Below, in pieces: positions 9,600-21,416 of a DNA stretch of 46,580 nucleotides (position 1 is the stretch's first letter; each line of letters opens with the position of its first letter). The notes beneath the pieces were generated by a model that worked only from the letters and a program-made list of their open reading frames with translations, had not been told where the DNA came from and did no database searches. Position numbers and translations under genes: made by a program. This DNA is from Perkinsus olseni (Eukaryota; Perkinsozoa; Perkinsida; Perkinsidae): assembly GCA_013115135.1 (NCBI GenBank), contig JABANP010000424.1, forward strand, positions 1-46,580, written 5' to 3'.

Positions 9600-12500
9600 T
9601 CACAACAGCCCCTTCCCCTTCCCGAGCAGCCCTCCTCGGCCGAACAGCCCTCCAAGATCTATCCTCGGCCCACCAATGAGTGGAGGAGCCGTGATCACTA
9701 CTGGACGGGGCGAGTCGTCAGTAGCCTCACCAAGAAGCATCCCGCCGACCAAGCCAGCCCCGCCCGCGAGGAGCATGTTTCTCAAAAACTTATTCTTATT
9801 CTCATTCGGCCGAGCCTTGAACTTTTGTCTCACAGTTCGACCAATGGACTTATTCTGATTTGGAAGGATGTCCGTCAGGTTGAAGGGCCTGAGGTCAAGA
9901 ACAGAACCATCAACCGGCCACCCCTCCCAAGACGAGATGCTGACCACACCCAACGCTCTCGCTCCGCGGCGTTGCGAGATCAGCACACCCTGGCTGCCAC
10001 GATAGATAATATCGAAAGTCTACCCGCTTGTATCGCCGAGGATCAGTGACCTCGCTTTTCGGCGTTTCAAGACACCCTCAGTGACCGCTGGTCACGATAG
10101 GTTTCATCCGAGAAAAAGTGTACTGGAGTCCCACCCGCGATACGAAACACACATTTTCGCATTTCTCATCCACTTCGCGGAAAACGGCACTTCACGAATT
10201 ACGGGCGAAACTCCACTGCTTGCGACTTGTCGACGAGAGTAACGGTCCCGTCCTCTCCCTTCGTACTCCACCCGAGTACTACCTGTCCAAAGGAAAGACC
10301 TGCGAGCTCGACAGCTGTGGCCTCTGCGACATATGCTTTCGACGCATCTCCTTATTTAACTCGTCGATGAGATCAACGTAAGTGACTCCAGGGCGAGCGC
10401 GAATCGCACTACCTGCGCCGAGAACGATCTGCTAACAAGACGGTTGGTGTCGTACTAGATGACACCGCGTATCCTTGATTTCGTCATTCGCGCTCTCAGG
10501 ACGATGATGACGCTTCGCTTCGCCATCGTAGCGCACGAGCATCGAAGAAGCAACGGTTCCGCCACCTTCCAAAACCTCCATGCACATCGCGAGTCTCGCT
10601 AAGTTCATCAATTATTCTTGTTTCTTTTAGATGTCACAACGTTGCTAGAGTCTCGCTCCACAAAATCCGAAATCATCGAAACCCCGTGACCTACAAAATG
10701 CCGTCGTCATCGCACCACCACTGATAGGGCCAGCAGAGGAGTCCGCTGAGGTTTGAGAGTCGTCACACCCACTAAACAGTTGCACCTGGGAAGAGGGTGA
10801 CTTCGGCCAGTATCGTGCAGCGCCCAGAAAACCATAAAGAAGACAACGACAACGATAATGCCTAATAACCCGTAATGCCAGTAATGTCTAATAACGCCTA
10901 GACAGCGATAGACGATGACATCTCGGACACGATGCCCAGATATCGTGGAGCGGCCCTATTACGTCGCCTCTAGAATGCCAAGGGTTCACATCCTCTTTCC
11001 ACCCACGGTGCTCTACCCACGTCCAAGGTAGATCCATACCTGAGCCAACCCCTGGCTACTCTTTGAACGAGTACTCAAAGTCGCACGAAGAAGAAGTACA
11101 ATCTTGCTATCTTGCTGTTTTTTGATAGTATGCGCGCGTGTGACGCATACGTCAGCCCTAGAGTAAGGTCGTTGTTGATAAGATTCGAAACTAGAGTCCA
11201 TAGCAGTGAAGACAGCCCACCCCATAACCAGTTACGTTCTATGAGTTTGGAAAGGGAGCTGTTGCCTCTCGCGACTATCAGAAACTACAACGGTACTTGT
11301 GACGGAATCAGAACGAAGAAACCGTCGACGAGCGAGCGACGAGGGAAGAAAAAAATTTCATCATACCCACTTCATCTGCGTGCATCGGACAACTAGAGTT
11401 CGACTTACCAGTCCCCGAGTGACAGCAATCCATGACGCTGGTGAGCCTGACTCCGCTAGGTAAGGGCGCCACCAAAATCTGGAAGATCTCATCGTCAGTG
11501 ATCTGCCCAGCTTCCTTAACCTGCGCAATCAGCGTTCTCGCCAGCGACCCCCAGTTGGCTACTTACATCGACAGGTATGATGGTCTCGTTCATGCCGTCC
11601 TCTTCAAGGTGTAAGGGATCCTCCTGCACACAACCTCCGCCACGACTACACCAGGGAACCCCTACTCACCTGTTGAGCTCCGTGGCCAGAGTAATGGAAG
11701 AAGAATATATCCCCAGGCTTGGCGTCCCGGACCAGCCAGCCCGAGATTACGAATGATATGCGCACCTGCGAGCGATCGATGAAAACAGCGTACCATTTCT
11801 AGCGGAGCGACGCATCTGATCACGATTTTGTAATTGAGTAACATATAGTCTCGCAACGTGAGTCAGGCTCCCATAATGATAAACATCGCATCGCCTTGTG
11901 TTTTATGCGAAGCTGTTATCGCCTGCGCTGAAGCGAACGAGGCTGTGCAGTCTTCCCAAACTAACTTCGTTCCAGCTAATTCGGTAAGCCTCAGTATTTG
12001 AACCGTTAATTTTGACTATCCTGTGCAATAAACGACGACCAAGTGCGCATCTCACCAGAATGAAACAACCCCATCCAAGTATACTATTTCTTTACGACTA
12101 GCTCGATCTAGCACGAATATGATGAGGCATTTGCATGATAATCTTGAGTTTCGCCTCAGGCCATGAGAGCTTCTTACGCGTCGGTGTCTCGTTCTGTCCA
12201 TCATCAGTAAGAAGTTTGATATCATTCGGATTCCAATGGTAGGTCTCCACCAACAATCTCTTCATATTGTGTACATCCGGTATACAGCCCGACAGCTCAC
12301 AATTGGAACCGTAATAGTTTATACCCACCAATAGCGCCCTCTGGACACCTACAATGAGACCAACATCCGACTCACGAGTTACCTAGGGATAAAATCTACC
12401 AGTGAGTTCCGGCGCCGGCACCCCAACTGCTGTCTGCTGCACCTGCATGGTTGCAGGCAGACCGTATTGAGCCTGGGACGCCATGGTAAGCCCTGATGAT

Positions 12501-14335
12501 CCCTGAGGGGGCACTCCGACGGGAACCTGAGGAAGATCACAGCTCGATGTCACTCGCGCAAGGCCAAATTACGGACGCTTTTCTTCCCATCAGAGAGAGC
12601 GTACGAGTAATAGCGAGAACGAAGCCTTGGCGAGTATTATACGCGAAGTCGGAGAACCATTTGAGATGGGACTCCGACTTCGCGTATGGTCCATTTCGAT
12701 CACACATCGACGCATCAGAAGCTCTTCGATAGCTGACTCGAATGAATTAAATTAATTTCACTTCATTTCTATGCTTCACGATTTTTACGATACATGCATG
12801 TCTACAGCTGGTCCGAAATTTCCTCCAAAACTCCCTCCACGTTCCATGGTCGGAAGCGGCCGCAATAGAAGTGCAATATGACATTGCCGTCGAGCTGAGC
12901 AAAACCCCCCCGTTACCTGCGCAGTGGCCTGCGATTGAGGAGAGTATGGCATAGGGGGCGCTGCAGAGGAAGCAGTCGTAGCTGGCGGTGGTTGGGCGAA
13001 GCCTCCCGCCGTCGAGAGGGAAGAGGTGCTCTGACGCAGAATTTATACCGAATTACTCATGGCACGATGCTTTTCTATGGTACTTGCAGAGCAGGGATAT
13101 CAAACTCGTTGAGCTGCTGACAGTGAGGGCAAGTGGCTCTTGCACGCAGGGGCTCGCCGCCTGCCAGAAAACACGGAAGATGATTCGAACCAAACCTGGC
13201 GGACGCCTCGGTTTGCTGTGAATCATGTGACTATCGTGTCGGTTGCCCAACAATTTATGCTACATCTACGGGTACAACCGATCAGAACAAAATGTAGAGG
13301 AGCTCCACCCGTAGAGCAGTTAGGTTACGTGACCGGAGAGCAGCCGCGATTCTTCCGATATGCAACGGGAGGCGTATTCGACTTAGCGTAAGTCCTCACG
13401 CCACGGTGAGCTCGAGCGCAGAGCTCATCGGAGCCGGTGCATTCAAGAAAATACGCGAGACATCCCGACTTACGCATGGTTGGCATTCGCAGAGCAATTA
13501 TCTGCTGGCACATGCCGCACTGCACCTCTTCGGTCCTCATCTCCTGCCCTGCAGTGGACTGCTGCTCAACCTGAGGGGAGTGTCGATGGCACTCAAAGTG
13601 AGCGGCGGCAAGCCGATCGTTAGTTACCCCCTAGGGTAAAAGAGGTGAACTTTATGTGGCAGCATTACATTAGCCTGATCGCTATATTGAGGAGCACTAC
13701 CGGAGAAGGAGACTGAGGAGTACCTACCACAACCGTTCTTCAAGCCAGCGACCCGCCGCCTCAACGCGGAGCACTCAGAATCAGCAAGGGCGGCTAGGGA
13801 GATTCTAACGACGAAAAGAGGAATCTAGAGCATGAGGGCAGAGTCCTGCATGGTCAGTGTAATGAGTCATCACAGAGACTTGGTCCTGCTTTTGCCCCAT
13901 ACGAGCGCTCACAAATGTTAAAAGATAATAGAACGGTTATTTCCGGGCAGATTTTGCGGCCTCCTTTTCAAGTATCCGAGGATTCTAACGAACGATTCAG
14001 CTTTCTGACTCACATTCGAGGACCCGTCCCGGGCGGCTTGGGTTGGGGATGCTGGTCATTAATATTCAATAAGTCGTTAACGGCAAGATTCTTGTCGCCA
14101 TGGTATTTATATAGTGCCCTCTCTATATCGTTGTCAGAACCTGAAGGGAAAAAGGAAGCTTATGTTCTCTCGCACAGATCGTCATGAGCGACTCGCTTAA
14201 AGCGGGTCAGAGGCCCTCCACAGTTCGCTCAGTAGCGAACTCTAACCTCAGGGTAGACAGAATGAACTTACTTCCAGGACACAGGAATCTGATCTCTTCT
14301 ATGTCACTTTGCGGAAATGCTGGCGTAATAGACAT
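9600..14335 (-). CDS. UBA-zinc ribbon-metacaspase MCA2, frameshifted in p20
   Basis: Second tandem paralogue, same domain order as MCA1 and MCA3. Exons: 14335-14272, 14140-14014, 13723-13669, 13570-13474, 13160-13084, 13030-12917, 12526-12400, 12348-12178, 11765-11670, 11623-11567, 11520-11409, 11039-10963, 10785-10695, 10412-10283, 9888-9600. Landmarks are a UBA-like [11 protein letters not shown], knuckles CGMC and CPHC, linker with [12 protein letters not shown], p20 start [11 protein letters not shown], His in HYSGHG, Cys in DCCHSG, p10 [13 protein letters not shown], and a tail with a Gly-zipper ([12 protein letters not shown]) and a GKGKG end. Fourteen exons match MCA3 in phase and the core ones in length. 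Exon 9 (11765-11670) is 96 nt instead of 95: one extra base before the TGG of WLVRD shifts the frame ahead of the catalytic His, and I found no alternative acceptor that rescues it. Without the extra base the product would be about 560 aa. It is a pseudogene unless the base is a sequence error. Confidence 0.85.
12639..12687. repeat. Perfect 15-bp inverted repeat in MCA2 intron 6
   Basis: Arms 12639-12653 and 12673-12687 (ATACGCGAAGTCGGA and its reverse complement) are perfect, with a 19-nt loop. They lie in the 390-nt intron between the Pro-rich linker exons of MCA2 and have no counterpart in MCA1 or MCA3. Confidence 0.8.
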
Positions 14336-14949
14336 ACAAACTTTGAGACACTAGAACAGCAAATCTGATGAACCCATCGGTGCTTCGAGAGGCTTCACGG
14401 TCAGGTCGTATGTCCCCCTATCGGAGATCCGACTATGACTGGTACTCCCGGTTCCCTTTACACGCCTGGATTGAGAAATAGCTGTCATCCAGCCGAGACT
14501 CGAGCCCCCTTGTGAGGCCCTAAATCGCTCTATCAAGCTTCTATAAGAGGCCACGATGACAGTAAGCTCAATCGTCGATGATGCGAAGACAAAAGGTCTA
14601 AGATCGGATTCCCGAAGGCAGAACCCGGGTGTTGTGTTCTCTGTGATCAGGCAGTCCCCTGATAATGCCCTAGGCCACTCTTGACAGTTGGAAGCATACA
14701 CATGAGAGAATCAGCTAAGAATGAGTTCAGACAACTACTCCACTCCCATCGATCAACCAAAGAGACCAGACCGCGGAAACGGGAAGAGTCTATGATAAAT
14801 ACACGAAAGCGTCACAAGAGGTGACGTGCTTCCCAACTGGCAACAGGAGATCAGTCAAACAACGTTGAATATGAGTAATGGCGGTATTTCATCTTTGGAA
14901 AAACACCGCCGAAACAACACAGTAAAATATACTTAAAATTGGCAGTACT
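14336..14949. other. Spacer between MCA2 and MCA3
   Basis: A 614-bp gap holding the upstream region of MCA2 and the 3' end of MCA3. A - strand frame at 14701-14351 stays open for 116 codons but is Ser/Arg/Leu-rich and has no splice or domain support. I see no gene here. Confidence 0.4.
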
Positions 14950-17900
14950 TCACCACCGGAATCCCTTGCCTTTTCCCTTGCCACCAAAGCGGCCTCTTGG
15001 ACCCTCGATGACCACCGGACCAGGACGGCGACCGGGAGCTACCACAACCGGTCTACGGCGGGGCTCCACGACGACAGGCCTGCGACGAGGCTCCACGACA
15101 ATTGGACGCCGACGTCTGTCCTGGGCGTGCCCGATGGCGTCACCGACCAGCATCCCTCCAGCCAGACCAATGCCTCCGGCGAGGAGAGCGTTCAGGGCGA
15201 AGTTCTTCTGTTTGTTGGGTCTTGCCTCGAATTTCTTGTGAACTATGCGGCCGACGTGCTGATTCTGATTAGGTAAAATATCAGTCAAATTGAAGGGCCT
15301 GAAAAAGCATTCCCTTCCTAAACTGATGAACCACCGCGAAGACCGACCTGTCAACAGGGAAGACCTGGGACGTCGAGAGCTGCGGCCTCTGGGACATATG
15401 CGTTCTCTTCATCTCAATATCCAGCTCCTCGATCAAGCCAGTGTAGGACACCTGTGGGTTACTCCGTATAGCATTACCTGAGATGAAGGCCGTCACGGGA
15501 TGACGAGGCAAGGACCGCGATCATCAAGCAAGATTTCGCTCCGTCTCAATATGATTAGCTGCAAAACCGTTTCTTTGAAACAGTGTGTGCTCAACAGCTG
15601 GCTGCCGCGTCAACCGGTCGGGTAGAGCCACGGTGAGAATTGAAACTTCGAAATCCCAACGGGTTCACATCGAAGTCCGAACCAATTCTGTATACTTTAT
15701 AATCCTATAGATCATTATGAACCCCCTCACAAAAAACAACAACAGTTTAGTTTTCCCATCTTAGGGGAGTCTCGTCAGCTCAGTGCCCGAAAGCGAGCCA
15801 GGCCGCATCGATTCTCACACTATCAAGAGCTGTCCCTAGCTATCAATGCCCTATCTCCCTCTTGATAGGTCTCATCGTCCACGGGATGACACACGGACTC
15901 ACAAAAGGCTGTTGTCATCGCTCCGCCCTTCAGATTCCCAGCCGCCGCGTCTGCTGAAGTTTGACTATCATCACAGCCACTGAAGAGTTGCACCTGAAGA
16001 GCTCATCAAGCTTACACCAGTTACGACAACGACAGTGTTCCGGTTACATCCCCTCTGGAGTGCCATGGATTGACATCTTCTTTCCAACCCCTACCGGCCA
16101 GCCACGTGAAGGGTAGGTCCATGCCTGATACAAGACGGCGAGGACTCTTAAGAAACCCACTCAAAAGAATCGAGGAGAAGATATACCGAACTGAGAGAAT
16201 GAGAAAAAATTATTGGTATTATTGCCAATAATCATCTCTGAAGCCAATCATTGACCAATACCAATACTACCGATACAGTGGAACCCACTGAGCGAGCATT
16301 GACCAATGTTATCACTATCATAGTGCTACCAGAATGGGAGCTACGATTCTGGGCGATATCGAGCGAGCGATGCCACACGCCAACGATCTGCCCATCCGTC
16401 GAGCATCTCCGAACCCTTCAGAAATTATCACGAGGAATGTAAATTCACCCACCCGACAGAAACGTGATTCCGTCCGCGGTTAGACCCTCCAGAAGAGCCA
16501 CTACGCCTCGTCCCATCCTCACCTGTTCCGGAGTGGCAGCAATCCATCACACTGGTCAATCTCGCACCGCTGGGAAGAGGGTCCACCAAGGTCTCATGTA
16601 TAACATCATCCGTAATCTGGCCCGATCTTTGCACCTGTCTCCAACCCCATAGCCGTCCGAGTGCAAGAGGGACACTCTGACCCAAGTATCATTCGGCGCT
16701 TCAAATCGAAAAGACGAACGAATGGTTGAAGAATTAGACGACGAATTATTAAAAATGTTGCAAGCGTTCTCCTCTCACCGACTTGTCCCCATCGGCGAGC
16801 GGTTCACAGAGAACTTACATCAACAGGTATGATGGTCTCGTTCATGCCATCCTCTTCAAGGTGTAAGGGATCCTCCTGCATACAACCTCCGCCACGACTA
16901 CACCAGGGAACCCCTACTCACCTGTTGAGCTCCGTGGCCAGAGTAATGGAAGAAGAATATATCCCCAGGCTTAGCGTCCCGGACCAGCCAGTGCATGTAG
17001 CGGATGATATTTTCTCCTGAAGAGAAACGCAGTACCAGGCCATCTCAGACCATCGACTCCGGACGAATGCTGGAGCGATCTCGCGCTTCTTACGTGTCGG
17101 TGTCTCGTTCTGTCCATCATCAGTAAGAAGTTTGATATCATTCGGATTCCAATGGTAGGTCTCCACCAACAATCTCTTCATATTGTGGACATCGGGTATG
17201 CAGCCCGACAGCTCACACTTCGAACCATAATAGTTAATGCCCACCAATAGCGCCCTTTGGACACCTGAGGAGGGACGAAAAATCCTACCACAAGCTGAAA
17301 TGACGAGGGGAAGCGATACTGAGCGGTATCATATATATCTCGTGATTTCCCGAGAATGAGCCCATCCTCAAGACTGATGTTGGGGTTGATAACCGACTGC
17401 TAACCAGTCAGCATGTTCTCCATATTGACCTATTTTGAATCTCACTGGCATCGACCTACGATTCTATCCGAGCTGAGTTTATGGCCTGACGGCCTCACAC
17501 AGTTTCGCGAGGCGGTGAGAACGCACGACGGTAAAAATGATTGAAGGAAAAAGCGATTGAAACTCTACTCGAACGAAGCGTTTCATCCGCTGAGAACTCG
17601 CTCCGCGGACCACCGCGACGTTCCGCCCACCCTAGCAAACTCACCTGTTAGAGTGGGCACCAACGTGCCAACTTGAACTGACTGTATTCTCATGTTCTGC
17701 GGAAGGCTCGACTGGGCTTGGATCTCCACATTGGGAGAAGCAGGGGCGCTCTGAGAACAAACGGTCACAAGGTCGTATGGATCTGGAAACTAGGCCATCT
17801 CGCCTAATTCCACCCCCATGATCCTCAGACGCGTAGAGCCCATTTCTTACCTGAGGCGTTAGTGGAGGGGCATGTGCCGTGTCAAACGCTTCAAAATGGG

Positions 17901-20007
17901 CAGGCATTTGCTGCGGATAGGGTTTGAACGGAGCAGCCTCGCTGGCGACAACCGGCTCCTGAAATCGAGAGACTAATCAGCCTGAACAGCTGCACTATCT
18001 CGTTGCAGTAGGTGTAGTTGTAGAACACAACATAAGTAGATTGGGCTCATAGTGAACGAGATAGAGCAGATAGGTAAGCGGAATAGTTGAGAGAATGGAG
18101 TGATAATGCGAAGCTAGTATGAGCACAGCTCCATTGTGTTACGTAGACAGTGCAGATTCCCCTCTTCTCGGGGAAACGAAAGGTCGGAAGGGAAAACAAT
18201 CACGACAGAAGGAAACTGGTGATTCATGAGAGGCTGCGTACGAGAGTAATTGATGGAAAGAGAAGTGGGCGACTGTTAGTCGTTATACCCAGCTAAGCTC
18301 GAGCCAGGACCATCAAGGTGCGCTCTGCGGCTGAGTAGCGTGACTTCTCGTCGATGCGATACGACTCTCTCACCGTCTCGATGAACCAGAAGTTGATCCA
18401 CAATGTGACGAATTGATCATGATAAGCGTCATCGATACCTTAGCTACATAACGCTGGTCATAACTGGGCTTCGCTTGGTGATTAACGTACTCGAAGAACA
18501 CCATCCATCCTTGGGGCAGTGATTCGTGTCGATACGAGGGAATTCTGAACTAAGGATCAAAGCAAACGACGCACGAGAACGACTAACAACAACTTACGAC
18601 TACTATAGATGAGCGACAAACCTGAATTCTCATAGCTGATCTCGTACATGATGAAGTAGGGAGACCACGAACCACAGATCGTAAGACGTTGATGAACGCC
18701 AAGTGGGGTTGGATCGGTCCTTCATTAAACCGCATACCGACACACTTCGCCTTGTACTCGGTGAAGTTCACCAGGTGCACGGGCACCGCCTTCTTGGAAA
18801 CAAGGAGCTGCTACGTTGCACTATCTCGTTGCAGTAGGTGTAGTTGTAGAACACAACATAAGTAGATTGGGCTCATAGTGAACGAGATAGAGCAGATAGG
18901 TAAGCGGAATAGTTGAGAGAATGGAGTGATAATGCGAAGCTAGTATGAGCACAGCTCCATTGTGTTACGTAGACAGTGCACAGCGGAGCGAAGCGTTGCA
19001 GGATTGACATCTTTACTCACTTTCTCGGCTGGTAATACGAATCTGTTCATCTGATGGCATCGAGGACAAGCAGCCTCCGCCTCAACCGCTTCATCACCTG
19101 AGGAGAGACGTGACGAAAACAAATATAATTCATCGGACTTACGGGGACCTCTAACCTTGACCGTCATGATCTCTTGACAGGAACAACATCTGATCTCCGC
19201 GCTACGCTCCGCTTGTTCACGAGGGACTGACTGAGCCTGAAAAACTGTAATGCTCCGTCGAAAGTCCACTCAACGGTAATGGGCACGGAAGTACATGAAG
19301 CTGCACAGGATAAGCCGCGTTTGACGACCAAACAACAATCCAGGTGGTTGAGCTATCGTTCGAGGGGGCGTAGTCCACATTAGAAAGGACACCGCGAACT
19401 AAAGGCTACTCATATCCTCGGCACTCCACGAACAACGTGAAGGTGCGATTCGCGGCGAGCTACGGGACTGAGCGCGCAAATGAGAATGAACCCTGCCGAG
19501 CAGAGAATTGCTACTAGCAATTTGCTAGTCGTCGACCACCGCCACGTCCGCCCAGGGACTTACCGCGACAGTAGGCGCTGCCACTTGCGGACTACGCGGA
19601 TACCTGAGGAATTGCAAGCATCGAAAACAGTCCGACGACTATGCTTCTCCAAAACCCACTCTGGTGCGTTTCCGGCGGGTCTCGGCTGCTGGGATAAGAG
19701 CATATTCACCGCCACATTCCGGTCGCCGTTTGCCCGCCATAATGCCAGCTCTACGTCACTGTCCGAACCTGAGGCACGCCGGTTCGAATCCTGGTAAGCA
19801 CACATCTCAGAATCATGCTCCTCCGTTCACAATGTTAATCGAATGGCTCCAAATTCCTGTCGAGAAAAACGCGACAGGGACGAAAGAATTAAAGTTTTTC
19901 CTCTCGCGAAGCAGAGATCGTGTAAGCACAGCAGAAGAGGGCAACTCACCTATCGGACAGAGGTCGCGGACAGCTTTAATGTCATCGTCAGTGAAAGGGC
20001 GAGACAT
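14950..20007 (-). CDS. UBA-zinc ribbon-metacaspase MCA3, intact, 557 aa
   Basis: The intact member. Fifteen exons join in phase to 1674 nt: 20007-19950, 19768-19660, 19603-19564, 19236-19143, 19097-19021, 17958-17851, 17750-17645, 17264-17094, 17016-16922, 16875-16819, 16634-16523, 16124-16048, 15993-15903, 15477-15348, 15298-14950. Residues 1-48 form a UBA-like domain (GDRNVAVNMLL), a likely ubiquitin-binding module. CxxC pairs at about 86/89 and 111/114 make an LSD1-like zinc ribbon, as in plant type I metacaspases. A Pro/Gln linker reaches about 197. The caspase-like domain follows with p20 start [11 protein letters not shown], catalytic His282 (HYSGHG), catalytic Cys338 (DCCHSG), acidic [11 protein letters not shown] and p10 [13 protein letters not shown]. 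The tail has a Gly-zipper (about 475-497) that could insert in or dimerise at a membrane, three RRRPVVV-like repeats and a GKGKGKG end. Intron 5 (1062 nt) carries two 164-bp repeats. Arg/Lys cleavage is known for the family; ubiquitin binding is inferred. Confidence 0.92.
17991..18154. repeat. 164-bp repeat, copy 1 (MITE-like ends)
   Basis: By eye identical to 18817-18980. It begins TGCACTATCT and ends in the reverse complement of TGCACTGTCT, so the ends form a 9/10 terminal inverted repeat. No clear target-site duplication is visible. It lies in MCA3 intron 5. The reading as a small non-autonomous transposon is inference. Confidence 0.7.
18155..18816 (-). other. Coding-like insert between identical repeats
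   Basis: This 662-bp segment sits between the two 164-bp copies inside MCA3 intron 5. On the - strand, 18786-18660 reads VPVHLVNFTEYKAKC and MRFNEGPIQPHLAF. The following 18690-18600 in another frame reads PYFIMYEISYENSG, as if one coding exon were broken by a frameshift or small intron. Neither is part of the metacaspase reading frame. It may be a captured gene fragment, or exons of a nested gene. Confidence 0.4.
18817..18980. repeat. 164-bp repeat, copy 2 (MITE-like ends)
   Basis: Direct repeat of 17991-18154, same orientation, same TGCACT(A/G)TCT inverted ends. The lack of visible differences between copies implies a recent duplication or homogenisation. Confidence 0.7.
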
Positions 20008-21416
20008 GATCAATGAATAAGAAAAACAATCTAGCAAAGAGATGGCAACGCGAAGCCGCTGGGTCTTGGTCGCTATTACAAAAGTCTCTATGGTCTTTAC
20101 GCATTGAAGGCTCGAGAGAAGGAGAGGTTAACAATGAAAGGGCCCTCATCAGGACGGTTTACTTTCTCACTAGCGTAATAGTTCCATTGCATAACAGCGA
20201 CAACCGAAACAAGCGCTTATCACAAGTAACCCTCCCGAGATTCCACCCATGTCGGATGGAGCCATTTTACAGCCTCATCAGCACGAACGCGGTGAGAAAC
20301 GCGGGTATCAAATGGCCCGACATCCATTATATCGAATAAGAAGCGTCAGAGTGTCAGAACATACCGTGTCGTCTAGCCACCGGAGGAGCGCTCAACATTA
20401 GCACACAAAGATGGAGACAGACCGATGGAAGCAGCATCGTGTTGGCCTTCGTGGAAGGGCGTCAGCGGAGAAATGCGTGCACGTTTCGAAGAAATAAGTA
20501 ATCGATACACTTCGTGTGTCGAAGGAAAATCCACGGTAGTCCGCCGCAGGAGACAATCGTGTGTATGCGTGCGGGGCGGTGTACGTCACCGAGCCGTTCA
20601 TCGTGAGAGGTCAGCCTCTGGCACGGTAGTGCCGGGTGCCCTGTCGTCGACTGGGCATCGACAGGCTGTCGATGTTCTTGACCCACCCGTCCCTCCCTCA
20701 AGGGGGGGTTGCCTGGTAGGAGTGTAGTATGAGCCCTTTTTCATCCGACTGAAAACCTCCGAGGCAAAACAATTTTGAAGTCACTTCGAACATCGCACAA
20801 AACGAAGAACAGAAACTCCCGATTACTCATGCATCATGATACACTCAAACCTCACGGGAGGAGCTGAAATCCCACCCAAAATGGTAGGCCCTGCCAAACA
20901 CCGCTGATCGATCTCGTAGAGTCCTTCAGTGGGGCCGCCTCACGAAATTCGTCCGACGAATGAAGCAAACATCATTCAGTAAGCAAGGTGGCGGATCTCA
21001 TCTTCCTCATCGTCATGTTGCCGCCGCGACAACCCATACGAGTATCAGCTGCCTCCCAAACCTAACTTGAAACTTCGGTGTCCCTTTATTAATGGAAGCC
21101 GTCTGGAGCAGGACGAGCGAGCCCGCCCGTCAACCATCAAGAAAAGAGAGAGACCCGAGGGGAGCAGAAAGCATAGGGTAGTTACAGAGTCGACTACGCG
21201 ATGGACAATGCCTCTTACGTCCATCTCCTCCTGGACACAACACAAGGTATCAATTGCGGGACAACCCGTTATTAACATGAGTAACGCAGCGAACTGCGGT
21301 AGACTAAGCAATGGTAGACCACGAGTGAATCCAGATGTTGCTGGGTTTCCACCAAACGGCATCTCACCCGCTCTGTCTTTTCGGTGATGAAACCCTAATA
21401 TCCACGCTATACGAGG
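20008..21416. other. Region between MCA3 start and the subtilase
   Basis: Contains the upstream region of MCA3. A + strand frame at 20425-20727 starts with plausible protein (M-E-A-A-S-C-W-P-S-W, then RARFEEISNRYTSC) and turns Arg-rich; another frame at 20573-20633 reads AVYVTEPFIVRG. At about 21192-21248 a + frame reads VDYAMDNASYVHLLLD. These may be exons of a divergent + strand gene, but I could not join them in phase. No recognised domain. Confidence 0.3.
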
